A stretch of 64,000 nucleotides of DNA from Oceanicella actignis (GCF_008124525.1 NZ_VNHJ01000001.1:434001-498000), one strand, 5' to 3'. Counted from the stretch's first letter, positions 36,296-46,086 are shown. The notes: generated by a model from the sequence alone, not told the origin. Numbers and translations: made by a program.

Positions 36296-37127
36296 GCGCG
36301 CGCCGCGCCCCGGCGCGCCGCTTGCGCGCGAGATGGCCGACGGCCGCGCCGGCCCCGAGCCCCTTTCGCCCGAAGCGCGCCGCGCGGCCGAGGCGCTGGT
36401 GGTCGATCTGGACGGCTTCGAGGGCCCGCTCGATCTATTGCTGACGCTGGCGCGGACGCAGAAGGTGGACCTGCGCCGCATCTCGATCCTGCAGCTGGCC
36501 GAGCAATACCTGACCTTCGTCGAGGCCGCGCGGCGCCTGCGCATCGAGCTGGCCGCCGACTACCTGGTCATGGCGGCGTGGCTGGCCTTTCTGAAATCGC
36601 GCCTGCTGCTGCCGCCCGAGCCGTCCGAGGAAGGCCCCGACGCCGAAGAGATGGCCGCGCGCCTCGCCTTCCAGCTCGAGCGGCTCGAGGCCATGCGCCG
36701 CGCCGGGGCGCGGCTGATGGCGCGCGACCAGCTCGGGCGCGACGTCTTCGCGCGCGGCGCGCCCGAGAGCGTGCGCGCGGTGCGGCGGGTGGAATACGAC
36801 GCGCGCCTGATCGACCTGATGCGCGCCTACGCCCGCCTGCGCACGCGCGACGAATACCGCCCGCTGCACCTGCGCCGCGCGCAGGTCTTCACCATGGAAG
36901 AGGCGCTCGAACGCTTGCGCGGCGTGATCGGCGAGGCGCTGGAATGGCGCAGCCTGCGCGCCTTCCTGCCGCCCGAATGGCGCGCGCGCCCCGAAAAGCG
37001 CCGCTCGGCGCTGGCGGCGGCCTTCGCCGCCTCGCTCGAGCTCGTCAAGCGCGGCGAGGCCGAGATCCGCCAGACCGAGACCTTCGGCGAGATCAGCCTG
37101 CGCCGCCGCGCGGGCCCCGCCGCATGA
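36288..37127 (+). CDS. scpA: Segregation and condensation protein ScpA
   Basis: ScpA is the kleisin that joins the SMC ATPase heads in the bacterial condensin. The 279-residue product has DLDGFEGPLDLLLTLARTQK, QYLTFVEAARRLRIELAADY and KSRLLLPPEP in the N-terminal helical domain and a C-terminal winged helix (AFAASLELVKRGEAEIRQTE). Its start overlaps nagZ by eight bases and its end overlaps scpB in an ATGA, so the three are translationally linked. The smc gene is not in this window. Confidence 0.93.
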   Translation: MSERAPRPGAPLAREMADGRAGPEPLSPEARRAAEALVVDLDGFEGPLDLLLTLARTQKVDLRRISILQLAEQYLTFVEAARRLRIELAADYLVMAAWLAFLKSRLLLPPEPSEEGPDAEEMAARLAFQLERLEAMRRAGARLMARDQLGRDVFARGAPESVRAVRRVEYDARLIDLMRAYARLRTRDEYRPLHLRRAQVFTMEEALERLRGVIGEALEWRSLRAFLPPEWRARPEKRRSALAAAFAASLELVKRGEAEIRQTETFGEISLRRRAGPAA

Positions 37128-38002
37128 GCGCGCGCGACGACGCCCCGCGCCCGCGCGCCGACGCCCCGCCCGCGCCGGCGGGCCGCGCGCCCTCGGCCGG
37201 CGCGGGCCGGGCCCCCGGCGGCGGCGCGCCCGACGCCGGCGCACGCGGGAATGCCGCGAAAGGGCGCGCCGCGCCCGACGCCGCCGCCCCCGGGACCGCG
37301 CCCGAAAGCGCCGCGAAGACGCGCGCCGCGCCCCAAGCCGACGCGCCCGAAGCCGGGCCGGACGCCGCGCCCAGCGCCGCGCGCCCGGCGATGGAGGCGC
37401 TGTTCTCGCCCCCCTCGCTGGCCGAGCAGGAGCGCATGGTCGAGGCCATTCTCTTCGCCTCGGCCGAGCCGCTGAGCGTCGCCGAGATCGAGTCGCGCAT
37501 GCCCCCCGGATCGGATGCGCGCGAGGCGCTGCGCCTGCTGGCGCGCCGCTACGAGGGCAGGGGGGTGACGCTGCGCCGCGCCGGCGAGCGCTGGGCCTTT
37601 CGCACCGCGCCCGATCTCGGCTTCCTGATGAGCCGCGAAACCGTCGAGACCCGCCCCCTTTCGCGCGCCGCCATCGAGACGCTGGCCATCATCGCCTACC
37701 ACCAGCCCGTCACCCGCGCCGAGATCGAAGAGATCCGCGGCGTGGCCGTGTCCAAGGGCACGATCGATCTGCTGATGGAGCGCGGCTGGATCCGCCTCGG
37801 GCGGCGGCGCGCGACGCCCGGCCGGCCGGTGACCTTCGTCGTCACCGACGCCTTCCTCGACCATTTCGGCCTGGAAAGCGCCAGGGATCTGCCCGGCCTG
37901 CGCGAGCTGCGCGAGGCGGGCCTGCTGGACGCGCGCCTGCACGAGGCCGACGAGGACGGCGCCGACGATCCCGGCGCCCCCCAGCAGGACATGTTCGACT
38001 GA
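37124..38002 (+). CDS. scpB: Segregation and condensation protein ScpB
   Basis: ScpB binds ScpA and completes the condensin complex. The 292-residue product starts with about 85 Ala/Pro-rich residues not found in short ScpB proteins, then the winged-helix core: AEQERMVEAILFASAEPLSV, SRMPPGSDAREALRLLARRY, LSRAAIETLAIIAYHQPVTR and IRGVAVSKGTIDLLMERGWI. The length excess is the N-terminal tail. The ATG at 37124 overlaps the scpA stop. It is the last gene of the argS-scpB run and is convergent with the next gene. Confidence 0.93.
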   Translation: MSARDDAPRPRADAPPAPAGRAPSAGAGRAPGGGAPDAGARGNAAKGRAAPDAAAPGTAPESAAKTRAAPQADAPEAGPDAAPSAARPAMEALFSPPSLAEQERMVEAILFASAEPLSVAEIESRMPPGSDAREALRLLARRYEGRGVTLRRAGERWAFRTAPDLGFLMSRETVETRPLSRAAIETLAIIAYHQPVTRAEIEEIRGVAVSKGTIDLLMERGWIRLGRRRATPGRPVTFVVTDAFLDHFGLESARDLPGLRELREAGLLDARLHEADEDGADDPGAPQQDMFD

Positions 38003-38020
38003 CCCCGGACGGGGCCGCGC

Positions 38021-39127
38021 TCAGCCGCCCGCGGGGTCGCGGAACTGCTTGGCCAGCTTCAGCCCCTGGCCCTGGTAGTTCGAGCCCAGCCCCGCGCCGT
38101 AGAGCACCTCGGGGCGCTCGGCCATGCGCTCGTAGACCAGCCGCCCCACCACCTGCCCGTGCTCGAGCGCGAAGGGCGCCTCGTAGCAGCGCACCTCGAG
38201 CACCCCGCGCGAACCCGCGCCCCCCGCCGCCGCATGGCCGAAGCCCGGGTCGAAGAAGCCGGCGTAATGCACGCGGAACTCGCCCGCCATGGCCAGGTAG
38301 GGCGCCATCTCGGCGGCGCAGTCGGGCGGAACATGCACGCTTTCGCGGCTGACGAGGATGTAGAACGCGCCGGGGTCCAGAATGACCGAGCCCGAGCGCG
38401 CGGGCAGCACCGGCTCCCAGAAGTCGAGGGGGTCGTAATGGCCGATGCGGTCCAGGTCGACCAGCCCCGCATGGGGGCGCGCGCGCCAGCCCGCCGGGCC
38501 GCCGCCGGGCATGGACAGATCGACCGAAAAGCCCAGCCCCTGGTCGATCACCGGCTCGACGTCCACCAGCCCGACCCTGGCGTGCAGGGCGCGCAGCTCG
38601 TCGTCGGTCAGCGACGCGCGGCCGCGCCGGAAGCGGATCTGGTTCAGCCGCATCCCCGGCCGCACCAGGACCGAGAAGGAGCGCGGCGAGATCTCGGCGT
38701 AGAGCGGGCCTTCGTAGCCCGCCTCGACGCGGTCGAATTCCTGCCCGCGATCGGCGATGAGGCGGGTGAGCAGGTCAAGCCGCCCGGTCGAGCTCTTGGC
38801 GTTCGCCACCGCGTGCACGTCGGCCGGCAGCGCCAGCGATTCGCGCAGCGGCACGACATAGACGCAGCCCTTCTCCAGCACCGCGCCGGGCGCGAGGTCG
38901 ATCTCGTGCATGGCGAATTCGTCCAGCCGCCGGGCCACGCTGCGCCCGCGCGCCAGGAACGAGGCGCGCACCCGGTAGGCCCGCGCGCCCAGGCGCAGGT
39001 CAAGGCTGGCGGGCTGGATCTGGACCGGCTCGATCGGGCCGTCGGCGCGGATCATGCCGCGGGCGATCATGGCGCGGATGCTTTGGGCCGGCAGCACGCC
39101 CGGCCCCGGAGCGATGGCATCGGTCAC
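38021..39127 (-). CDS. dCTP-deaminase-like protein with duplicated domain
   Basis: The 368-residue product is annotated in this group as 2'-deoxycytidine 5'-triphosphate deaminase, making dUTP from dCTP. Ordinary Dcd is about 190 residues; here two copies of the dUTPase-like fold are fused. Copy one has VLEKGCVYVVPLRESLALP, NAKSSTGRLDLLTRLIADRG and AEISPRSFSVLVRPGM; copy two has DPGAFYILVSRESVHVPP, FRVHYAGFFDPGFGH and VLEVRCYEAPFALEHGQVV. The GTG at 39127 follows GGGAGGAG. Whether both copies are catalytic is not clear from sequence. Confidence 0.88.
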   Translation of the reverse strand: MTDAIAPGPGVLPAQSIRAMIARGMIRADGPIEPVQIQPASLDLRLGARAYRVRASFLARGRSVARRLDEFAMHEIDLAPGAVLEKGCVYVVPLRESLALPADVHAVANAKSSTGRLDLLTRLIADRGQEFDRVEAGYEGPLYAEISPRSFSVLVRPGMRLNQIRFRRGRASLTDDELRALHARVGLVDVEPVIDQGLGFSVDLSMPGGGPAGWRARPHAGLVDLDRIGHYDPLDFWEPVLPARSGSVILDPGAFYILVSRESVHVPPDCAAEMAPYLAMAGEFRVHYAGFFDPGFGHAAAGGAGSRGVLEVRCYEAPFALEHGQVVGRLVYERMAERPEVLYGAGLGSNYQGQGLKLAKQFRDPAGG

Positions 39128-39166
39128 GGCGTCTCCTCCCTCGCGGTGCGATGCGCGCAAACGCAA

Positions 39167-39192
39167 GACGCCAGCCCCGCAGGGCTGGCGTC
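39167..39192 (-). terminator. Probable terminator of tRNA-Pro(GGG)
   Basis: A perfect 11-bp stem (39167-39177 with 39182-39192, loop CGCA) lies six bases past the tRNA 3' end on the minus strand, followed by TTGCGTTTG. It sits ahead of the dcd-like gene, so the tRNA and that gene are probably separate transcripts. Confidence 0.7.
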
Positions 39193-39197
39193 CCATA

Positions 39198-39274
39198 TGG
39201 TCGGGCTGGCGAGATTCGAACTCACGACCTTCCGTCCCCCAGACGGACGCGCTACCAAGCTGCGCTACAGCCCG
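39198..39274 (-). tRNA. tRNA-Pro (anticodon GGG)
   Basis: A complete 77-base cloverleaf on the minus strand: acceptor CGGGCTG with CAGCCCG, anticodon stem TCCGT/ACGGA around loop CTGGGGG (anticodon GGG, reads CCC and CCU), T-arm GTTCGAATC, encoded CCA. Its terminator follows six bases downstream. Confidence 0.97.
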
Positions 39275-39389
39275 TTGATGGCACGGGGTTTACTGCGCCG
39301 CGCGCCGTCTTGCAAGGGGGCAGGGGTTGGAAATTTCGCGCCCGCGCGGGCGCAAGCCGCAAGCCGGGGCGCCCCCGCCGGGCGCGGGC

Positions 39390-39929
39390 TCAGAGCGCGG
39401 CGGGATCGGTGCGCAGGCGCTCGCGCAGGGCCTCGAGCTTGCGGATCACGGCCAGCACCCGCGCCCGGTCCGGCCGCGCCGGGGCGCTCGGGGCGGGCCC
39501 GGCGGCGGGATCGGGCGCGCCCTGCGCCGCGGGCGCCGACCGGTCGGGCAGGGCCTGGTCGGGCAGGGATTCGGTGGGCAGGGATTCGGCGGGCTGGGGC
39601 CGGGCGGGCGCGTCGGCCGCTTGCGCCGCGCCCGCGCCATCGTGCAGGGCCGCGCCGCGGGCGATCACATGCTTCGCCCCCTTTTGGCGCAGCACCTTCT
39701 GCGCGCCGCGAATCGTCAGCCCGTCCTCGTAGAGCATCTCGCGGATGCCCAGAAGCAGGTCCACATCCTCGGGGCGGTAGTAGCGGCGGCCGTTGCCGCG
39801 CTTGACCGGCTTGATCTGGGGAAAGCGCGTCTCCCAGAAGCGCAGGACATGGGCGGGCACGTCCAGCAGCTCGGCCACCTCCGAGATGGTGCGGAAGGCC
39901 TGGGGCGACTTTTCGACCGATCTCGGCAC
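39390..39929 (-). CDS. MerR-family transcriptional regulator
   Basis: The 179-residue product has an N-terminal MerR winged helix-turn-helix ([60 protein letters not shown]) and a Pro/Ala-rich tail with 15-base repeats that give [13 protein letters not shown]-like peptides. Metal-binding Cys of classic MerR are absent, so the signal is not a metal by this evidence. It follows ihfA at the end of the plsX-fabH-ihfA run, the usual Rhodobacterales order; targets are unknown. Confidence 0.92.
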   Translation of the reverse strand: MPRSVEKSPQAFRTISEVAELLDVPAHVLRFWETRFPQIKPVKRGNGRRYYRPEDVDLLLGIREMLYEDGLTIRGAQKVLRQKGAKHVIARGAALHDGAGAAQAADAPARPQPAESLPTESLPDQALPDRSAPAAQGAPDPAAGPAPSAPARPDRARVLAVIRKLEALRERLRTDPAAL

Positions 39930-40022
39930 GTTCCCTCCCTGCGCCCGGATGGGGCGCGCTCATCGCCTTCGCCGCTTCGGGGCGGCGCCTGCCCGCCCTG
40001 CGCCCGAGGGGCGCGCCCGTCG

Positions 40023-40352
40023 TCAGACGGCGTCTTCGCGCTGCGACTCGGGCGCGTCGGCCTTGCCCCCGTTCACCCTGTCCTTGAGGATGTGCGAGGG
40101 GCGGAACACCAGCACCCGCCGGGGCTCGATGGGCACTTCCTCGCCCGTCTTGGGGTTGCGCCCCATGCGCGCGCCCTTCTCGCGCACCACGAAGGTGCCG
40201 AAGGACGAGATCTTCACCGTCTCGCCACGCACCAGCGCGTCGGAGACATGCCGCAGGATGCTCTCGACGAGCTCGGCCGATTCGTTGCGCGACAGGCCCA
40301 CCTCTCGATAGACCGCCTCGCTCAGATCGAGCCGGGTGTAAGTCTTGGGCAT
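40023..40352 (-). CDS. ihfA: Integration host factor alpha subunit
   Basis: IHF-alpha pairs with IHF-beta to bend DNA sharply at specific sites, aiding replication, recombination and transcription. The 109-residue HU-family protein has [39 protein letters not shown] and the DNA-intercalating arm [20 protein letters not shown]. The length suits IHF-alpha rather than HU. It is downstream of fabH but has its own probable promoter at 40438-40467. The partner gene is elsewhere. Confidence 0.95.
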   Translation of the reverse strand: MPKTYTRLDLSEAVYREVGLSRNESAELVESILRHVSDALVRGETVKISSFGTFVVREKGARMGRNPKTGEEVPIEPRRVLVFRPSHILKDRVNGGKADAPESQREDAV

Positions 40353-40437
40353 TGCGCGCCCCTTCCCTGTCGTTGTCCGGCGGACCGTTCTTTGCGGCCC
40401 GATCGTTGCGCGCGGCGCGCCGCGCCGCATGGCGCAA

Positions 40438-40467
40438 AGCCTAGGGGGTGGGGGGAATTGGAGTCAA
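40438..40467 (-). promoter_or_regulatory. Probable promoter of ihfA
   Basis: On the minus strand TTGACT (40462-40467) and TAGGCT (40438-40443) are 18 bases apart, between the fabH stop and ihfA. A leader of about 75 bases results. It is one of the closest sigma-70 -35 matches in the window. Confidence 0.5.
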
Positions 40468-40520
40468 TATCAACGCCTTGGCCCGGCGCGATGCTGCGGC
40501 GCGTCAAGCGGCGCCGCGCC

Positions 40521-41498
40521 TTACCAGCGCACCAGCGCCGCGCCCCAGGCCAGGCCGCCGCCGATGGCCTCCATCAGCAGCAGGTCGCCGCGGCGGATGC
40601 GGCCCTCGGCCGCCGCCTCGCTCAGCGCCAGCGGGATCGAGGCGGCCGAGGTGTTGCCGTGATTCTGGACCGTGACCACGACCTTCTCCATCGGCAGGCC
40701 GGTCTTGCGCGCGGTGGCCTCGATGATGCGGATGTTGGCCTGATGGGGCACCATCCAGTCGATGTCCTCGGGGCGCGCGCCGACGGCCTCCATGGCCTCG
40801 TGCGCCACCTCGGCCAGCTTCTGCACCGCGTGCTGGAAGACCTTGCGCCCCTCCATGCGCAGCACGCCCACGGTCTGCGTGGCCGAGGGGCCGCCGTCGA
40901 CGTAGAGCAGCTGGTTGTGCGCGCCGTCCGAGTGCAGCCGCGTGGCCAGCACGCCGCGATCGGCCAGGGTGCCCTCGCCCTCGTCCGCCGACAGGATCAG
41001 CGCGCCGGCCCCGTCGCCGAACAGCACGCAGGTCGAGCGGTCGGTCCAGTCCATGATGCGGGTGAAGGTCTCGGCGCCGATGACCATGACGTTGCGCGCC
41101 TGGCCCGAGACGATCATCGAGTTGGCGGTGGACAGGGCGAAGATGAAGCCCGCGCACACCGCCTGCACGTCGAAGGCGAAGCCGCGCGTCATGCCCAGCG
41201 CGTGCTGCACCCGGGTCGCGGTCGAGGGGAAGGTCTGGTCGGGCGTGGCCGTGGCCAGGATGATGGCGTCCAGCTCGTTCGCCTCCATCCCCGCATTGGC
41301 CAGCGCCGCGCGCGCGGCGTGGGTCGCAAGATCCGAGGTCTTTTCGTCCGGCGCGGCGAAGCGCCGTCGCTCGATGCCCGAGCGCGAGCGGATCCATTCG
41401 TCGCTCGTGTCGAGCGTGGCCGCGAACTCGGCATTCTCGACCACCCGTTCGGGCAGGTAGTGTCCGCACCCCACGGGCGCCGCGCGCCTTACGCTCAT
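40521..41498 (-). CDS. fabH: Beta-ketoacyl-ACP synthase III
   Basis: FabH condenses acetyl-CoA with malonyl-ACP to start fatty-acid synthesis. The 325-residue product has the catalytic Cys in [15 protein letters not shown], His in [12 protein letters not shown] and Asn in [16 protein letters not shown], plus the [13 protein letters not shown] end. The ATG at 41498 overlaps the plsX stop by four bases (ATGA), so it is translated after PlsX. ihfA and merR follow. All conserved residues are in place. Confidence 0.96.
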   Translation of the reverse strand: MSVRRAAPVGCGHYLPERVVENAEFAATLDTSDEWIRSRSGIERRRFAAPDEKTSDLATHAARAALANAGMEANELDAIILATATPDQTFPSTATRVQHALGMTRGFAFDVQAVCAGFIFALSTANSMIVSGQARNVMVIGAETFTRIMDWTDRSTCVLFGDGAGALILSADEGEGTLADRGVLATRLHSDGAHNQLLYVDGGPSATQTVGVLRMEGRKVFQHAVQKLAEVAHEAMEAVGARPEDIDWMVPHQANIRIIEATARKTGLPMEKVVVTVQNHGNTSAASIPLALSEAAAEGRIRRGDLLLMEAIGGGLAWGAALVRW

Positions 41499-42649
41499 GT
41501 CTCTCCACCCCTGGACTGTGACGATTCGGCCGCCGCAGTCTCGGGGGCGCGGAGCGCCTTTGCAACCTGCTGCGCCACGCGCTGCGGAAAGCCGGTTCGC
41601 GCCATGCGCGCCGCCAGGCGGATCGCGGCGGCGAAACCGGTCGCGTCGGCGCCGCCATGGCTCTTGACCACGGCCCCGTTCAGCCCCAGGAACACGCCGC
41701 CGTTCACGCGCCGCGGGTCGATGCGCTTGCGCAGCCTTTGCAGCGAGGTGTAGGCGGCCAGCGCGCCCAGCCGGCTGAGGGGGCTGTGGGCGAAGGCGGC
41801 GCGCAGCAGTTCGTTGATGAGACTGGCGGTGCCCTCGGCGGTCTTGAGCGCGATGTTCCCTGTGAAGCCGTCGGTGACGATGACGTCCACCCGGTCGGAC
41901 AGGATGTCGCCGCCCTCGACGAAGCCGACATAGTCGAAGCCCGCGCCCGGCTCGGCCGCGCGCGCGCCGATCAGCGCCGAGGCCTGGCCGCGCTCGGCCC
42001 CGCCCTTGTGCGCCTCGGAGCCGACGTTCAGCAGCCCCACCCGCGGCTTGTCCAGCCGCAGGCCCAGCCGCGCGTATTCGGCGCCCATGACGGCGTATTG
42101 CAGCAGGTTGTGCGGGTCGGCGCGGATGTCGGCGCCCACGTCGAGGACGATGTTGTAGCCCGCCGGATTGCGTGAGGGCCAGAACACGGCGATCGCCGGG
42201 CGGTCCACCCCCGGCGCGCGCCGCAGACGCAGCACCGACAGCGCTATCAGCGCGCCCGTGTTGCCGCAAGAGACGGCGGCGCCCGCCTCGTCGCGCGCCA
42301 CGGCGTCGATCGCGCCCAGCATCGAGGTGCCGCGCGCGTTGCGCATCACGCGCGAGGGCTTGTCGTCCATCGACACCTCGCCCTCGGCATGGCGCAGCTC
42401 GACCCGCGCCGCCAGGCCCGAGCGCCGGCGCAACAGCCGGCGCAGCTCGGCCTCGTCGCCATGGACGATGAAGCGCAGGTCCGGATCGTGGCGCGCCGCC
42501 TTGGCCATGCCGGCGACCACCGCGGCCGGGCCGCGGTCGCCGCCCATGGCGTCGATCGAGATCACCGCCGGGGGCCGCTCTGCGCCCTCCGGCGCCGCGG
42601 CGCCGGCGGCGCGGGACGAGGCGCGTTGTGCTTCATCCGTCTCGATCAT
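41495..42649 (-). CDS. plsX: Phosphate acyltransferase PlsX
   Basis: PlsX makes acyl-phosphate from acyl-ACP for phosphatidic-acid synthesis at the membrane surface. The 384-residue product has [54 protein letters not shown] and [12 protein letters not shown]. The N-terminal 28 residues before [10 protein letters not shown] are low in complexity and the C-terminal tail is Ala-rich. It begins 32 bases after rpmF and overlaps fabH, linking ribosome protein L32 with lipid synthesis as in most bacteria. Confidence 0.95.
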   Translation of the reverse strand: MIETDEAQRASSRAAGAAAPEGAERPPAVISIDAMGGDRGPAAVVAGMAKAARHDPDLRFIVHGDEAELRRLLRRRSGLAARVELRHAEGEVSMDDKPSRVMRNARGTSMLGAIDAVARDEAGAAVSCGNTGALIALSVLRLRRAPGVDRPAIAVFWPSRNPAGYNIVLDVGADIRADPHNLLQYAVMGAEYARLGLRLDKPRVGLLNVGSEAHKGGAERGQASALIGARAAEPGAGFDYVGFVEGGDILSDRVDVIVTDGFTGNIALKTAEGTASLINELLRAAFAHSPLSRLGALAAYTSLQRLRKRIDPRRVNGGVFLGLNGAVVKSHGGADATGFAAAIRLAARMARTGFPQRVAQQVAKALRAPETAAAESSQSRGGET

Positions 42650-42681
42650 CCGGCGGGGGCCGCTTCGTCAGAGGGGGGCGA

Positions 42682-42885
42682 TCACGCCTCGTCGTCGAGA
42701 TCCACGTCCTCGACCATCGCCACGACCTCGCGGCCGCCGTAATGGCCGCAGGCGCCGCAGACATGATGCGGGCGCTTGAGCTCGCCGCAGTTGGGGCACT
42801 CGTTCGAGCTCTCAGCCACCAGCGCGTCATGGGCGCGGCGCATGTTGCGCTTGGAGCGCGTGACTCGGTTCTGGGGGACCGCCAT
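42682..42885 (-). CDS. rpmF: 50S ribosomal protein L32
   Basis: L32 is a small protein of the large ribosomal subunit. The 67-residue product starts [20 protein letters not shown] and has a zinc-ribbon of four Cys (ECPNCG and [10 protein letters not shown]). The length is normal. It lies between yceD and plsX; the 270-base gap to yceD contains G+C-rich sequence with a short dyad and may hold its own promoter. Confidence 0.97.
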   Translation of the reverse strand: MAVPQNRVTRSKRNMRRAHDALVAESSNECPNCGELKRPHHVCGACGHYGGREVVAMVEDVDLDDEA

Positions 42886-43154
42886 GTTCTCAACTCCGCA
42901 TCTGCGTCGCGCCGGCCTTGGCCGGGCGTCGCCGGTTGTCCGTTCATGTCCATCGGCGCGGGGCGCCGTCCGATCCGGGCGCGGCGCGGCGCGCCAAGCG
43001 CCGTCTCCGCCCCCGCGTCATCCCCGCGCCGGCCGCCGCGCGCCCGGTCGGGGCCGACCGCGCCCGCGCCCGCATGCAGCCTCGGGGAAACGAGACGCGG
43101 AACATACTCGATCGGCCGCCGAGGGCAAGGGGTTTTCTCCGCCCCCGGGGCGGC

Positions 43155-43811
43155 TCAGGCGTCGCCCTTGCGGGGCCCGGGGTCGGGCGCGTCGTCCTCG
43201 GCGCCCTCGGGGCGCGGGGCGTCCGCCTCGGCGCCGTTCTCGCGCGCGGCGAGGCGCGCGCGCAGCTCGGCCAGCGCGGCGAAGGGGCGCGGGGCGTCCT
43301 CCTCGAGCGGCGCGGCGCCCGGCGGAAGGGCCGAGTCGCGCGCCAGCGCCGCGCCGGGCCGGCGCGGATAGGGGTCGATGGCCAGCGCCGCCGCCTCGGC
43401 CGCCGCCTCGCCGGGGTCGAGCGTCTCGCCCAGCGGCTCGGGCGGGTCCTCGGCGTCGGGGTCGAGGTCGGGCCCCAGCGTCTCGGGGTCGGGGGCGCCG
43501 GGCAGGTAGAGGCGCGAGAAAGGCTCCTCGATCACCTGCTCGACCGGCTCGAGCGAGACGACGCAGCTTTGCGTGACGCGCGCGCGCACCACGCCGCGCA
43601 TGCGCCAGCCGTTTTTCTCGGGCTCGATGCGCCCGCTGGTCGAAAAGGCCCCGACCTCGAGCACGCCGTAGCGTCGCGCCAGGGCGGCGCGCTCGTCCTC
43701 GGTGGCGGTTTCGTCGAAGGCCAGCCCCTCGGCGGGCAGGCGGGCGACGCGCCGCTCGCGCCGCATCTCGGGCCGCTGCGGGGCGGCGGGGCGCGGGGGG
43801 GATTTCTTCAT
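43155..43811 (-). CDS. yceD: DUF177/YceD family protein
   Basis: YceD-type proteins are linked to ribosome or 23S rRNA metabolism and are nearly always upstream of rpmF, as here. The 218-residue product has LPAEGLAFDETATEDERAAL, RRYGVLEVGAFSTSGRIEP and the core RVTQSCVVSLEPVEQVIEEP, followed by an acidic Asp/Pro-rich tail. Start at 43811 follows AAGGAG; a longer frame upstream has no ribosome site. The function is not settled for the family. Confidence 0.9.
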   Translation of the reverse strand: MKKSPPRPAAPQRPEMRRERRVARLPAEGLAFDETATEDERAALARRYGVLEVGAFSTSGRIEPEKNGWRMRGVVRARVTQSCVVSLEPVEQVIEEPFSRLYLPGAPDPETLGPDLDPDAEDPPEPLGETLDPGEAAAEAAALAIDPYPRRPGAALARDSALPPGAAPLEEDAPRPFAALAELRARLAARENGAEADAPRPEGAEDDAPDPGPRKGDA

Positions 43812-44331
43812 CGCATGCTCCTTGCCCGGCGCGTTCGGGCCGCGGCGGTCCGGGGTCGGGGCCATCCTCCGGGCCGGCATCGAGGCCGGCGACCGGCGGG
43901 GCGGGACGCGCCGCGATCGCGCCAAGGCTCAGATAGCGCGGCGGCGCGCGCGGCTCAAGGGCGCGCGCCGCCCGGTTCCCGAGGCGGCGCGGGCGCGCGG
44001 CGGCGGGGCAGGGCGCGGGGGGCAGGTTCGGGCTGGGCGCGCGGGGGCGGGCGCGGTTTGCGTGCGGCGCAGCTTGCGTGCGGCGCGGGCCGGCTGCGGG
44101 CGGTGGTGCAGGGGCGCGGCCGCGGGCGCGGCGGGGCAGGGTTGCGGCGTGGGGGCCGGGGCCCGCCCTGCGCGCCTGTGCGTGCGGACCCTTGCGCACC
44201 CTTGCGCCGGCGCCGCCCTGCGCGCCCGCGCATGCGCGCCGGCTCGCCCCGGGGGCTTGCGCGCGCGCTTGAATTCGGGTCCCGCGCGCGCTAGGCATCG
44301 CTGCAAGATGAACCGCGGCGGGAGAGCCCCA
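43812..44331. other. Gene-free G+C-rich gap between divergent yceD and bamE
   Basis: About 520 bases with no supportable gene. It holds the upstream regions of yceD (minus) and bamE (plus). A TTGCGTGCGGCGC motif is repeated at about 44058 and 44072. No A+T-rich promoter patch stands out. Confidence 0.5.
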
Positions 44332-44796
44332 GTGTCCAGAGCAATCACGGCCGGCGCGTTCGCGCTTGCGCTGGCGGCCGCAGGCTGCACGCCCATCGTC
44401 ACCACGCATGGCTACGCCCCCGCCCCCGAGCAGCTGGCCCAGATCCAGCCGGGCGTCGACACCCCTCAGACGGTGGCGCGCAAGATCGGCCGGCCGCTGA
44501 CCGGCGGCGTGCTGCGCGACGATGCGTGGTATTACGCCTCGTCGCGGTTCGAGACGGTGGGCGCCTATCCGCCGCGCGTGACCGACCGGCGCGTGGTGGT
44601 GGTGCGCTTCGGCCCCGACGGCTTCGTTCAGGGCGTCGAGACCTACGGGCTCGAGGACGGGCGCGTCATCAACCTCGTCACCCGCACCACCCCGACCTAT
44701 GGGCGCGAGCTGACGGTGCTGCAGCAGCTGTTCGGCAACCTGGGCAATGTCGGCGCGACCGCGACCGAGGCGGGGCTGGGGCGCCCGGGCGGCTGA
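44332..44796 (+). CDS. bamE: BamE (SmpA/OmlA), outer-membrane assembly lipoprotein
   Basis: BamE is a small accessory lipoprotein of the BAM complex and binds phosphatidylglycerol. The 154-residue product has a lipoprotein signal (MSRAITAGAFALALAAAGC, lipobox AAGC), then PAPEQLAQIQPGVDTPQTVA, WYYASSRFETVGAYPPR and VVVVRFGPDGFVQGVETYGL, the SmpA fold. I chose the GTG at 44332 because GGGAGAG lies six bases upstream and it gives a proper signal; an ATG at 44308 would add eight residues. BamD is at 2.4 kb. Confidence 0.9.
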   Translation: MSRAITAGAFALALAAAGCTPIVTTHGYAPAPEQLAQIQPGVDTPQTVARKIGRPLTGGVLRDDAWYYASSRFETVGAYPPRVTDRRVVVVRFGPDGFVQGVETYGLEDGRVINLVTRTTPTYGRELTVLQQLFGNLGNVGATATEAGLGRPGG

Positions 44797-44823
44797 GCCC
44801 GCGCCCCGCGCCCCGCGCCGCGC

Positions 44824-46086
44824 TCAGGCCGCCGGGCGGCGCAGGGCGAACCAGATCAGCGCCCCGCCCGCCAGGGTCAGGAAGGGGATCATCGCCAGGT
44901 TCACCGCGCTCCACCCCGTCTGCGGGTCGCCGCCCACGCAGTTCATCAGCCCGCCCGAGGCCAGCGACGCCAGCGTGACCATCCCGAACACGGCGAAGTC
45001 GTTCAGCCCCTGCACGCGCGCGCGCTCTTCGGGCGCATGGGCGCCGGCCAGCATCGAGGTCGCGCCGATATAGCCGAAGTTCCACCCCAGCCCCAGCAGC
45101 ACCAGCGCGAGGTAGAAGTTCGACAGCTCGACCCCCGCCAGCGCCGCCGCCCCCGCGCCCGCCAGCAGCAACAGCCCGAGCGCGATGATCCGCGTCTCGC
45201 CGAAGCGCGCGATCAGCGCGCCGGTGAAGAAGCTGGGCGCGAACATGGCCAGCACATGGGCCGAGACGATGTCCGCCGCGTCCGAGGCGCCGAACCCGCA
45301 GCCGACCACCGCCAGCGGGGTCGAGGTCATCACCAGGTTCATGAGCGAGTAGGACACCATCGCGCAGATCATGGGCGTGAGGATGCGCGGATCGCGCAGC
45401 AGCGCGCGCACCGGACGCCCCCGGGGCGCGTCGGCGGGCGGGCGCGGGCGCGGGATGTCCAGCAGCAGGAACAGCGGCGCCCCGAAGATGTTGAGCGCCG
45501 CCACCGCCGCATACGCCCCCGCGAAGGGAACCGGCGCCAGTGCGTCGGCGGTCAGCTTGACCAGCTGCGGGCCCAGGATCGCGGCCGCCAGCCCGCCCGC
45601 CATCACCCACGAGATCGCCTTCGGCCGAAAGGCGGCCGACGCCGTGTCGGCGGCGGCGAAGCGGTAGAAGCCCTGCGCGCTCATGTAGACGCCGGTGCAC
45701 AGCGCGCCGGCCAGAAACAGCGCGAACGAGTCGCACATCAGCCCCAGCGCGCACAGCGTCGCGCCCGCCGCGCCGCCCGCCGCGCCGGTCAGGAACCCGA
45801 CCCGCCGCCCGCGCCGGCCCATGAGCCCCGAAATCGCCGGCGCCGACAGCATCGAGCCCAGCACGATGAGCGAGATGGGCAAGGTCGCCAGGCACTTGTC
45901 CGGCGCCAGGATCTGCCCCGCCAGGCCGCCGAGGATGAAGTTCACAGGCATCTGCGCGCCAAGGATCGCCTGCGCGGCCACCAGGGCCAGCACGTTTCGC
46001 CGCGCGCGGCGATCGTCGACGGCCTCGGGCGCGGCATCGGCGACGAGGGGCTTTTCGGAAGCGGGGCGTTCGGACATGTCGGTCAT
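44824..46086 (-). CDS. Major facilitator superfamily transporter
   Basis: The 420-residue product is a 12-helix inner-membrane transporter of the MFS. Helices begin with NVLALVAAQAILGAQMPVNF and ISLIVLGSMLSAPAISGL, and the A-like motif GLMGRRGRRVGFLTGAAGG is present between helices 2 and 3. Twelve hydrophobic segments can be counted. Substrate is unknown. It is convergent with bamE and lies downstream of the indolepyruvate oxidoreductase gene, with a repeat-rich 320-base gap between. Confidence 0.9.
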   Translation of the reverse strand: MTDMSERPASEKPLVADAAPEAVDDRRARRNVLALVAAQAILGAQMPVNFILGGLAGQILAPDKCLATLPISLIVLGSMLSAPAISGLMGRRGRRVGFLTGAAGGAAGATLCALGLMCDSFALFLAGALCTGVYMSAQGFYRFAAADTASAAFRPKAISWVMAGGLAAAILGPQLVKLTADALAPVPFAGAYAAVAALNIFGAPLFLLLDIPRPRPPADAPRGRPVRALLRDPRILTPMICAMVSYSLMNLVMTSTPLAVVGCGFGASDAADIVSAHVLAMFAPSFFTGALIARFGETRIIALGLLLLAGAGAAALAGVELSNFYLALVLLGLGWNFGYIGATSMLAGAHAPEERARVQGLNDFAVFGMVTLASLASGGLMNCVGGDPQTGWSAVNLAMIPFLTLAGGALIWFALRRPAA

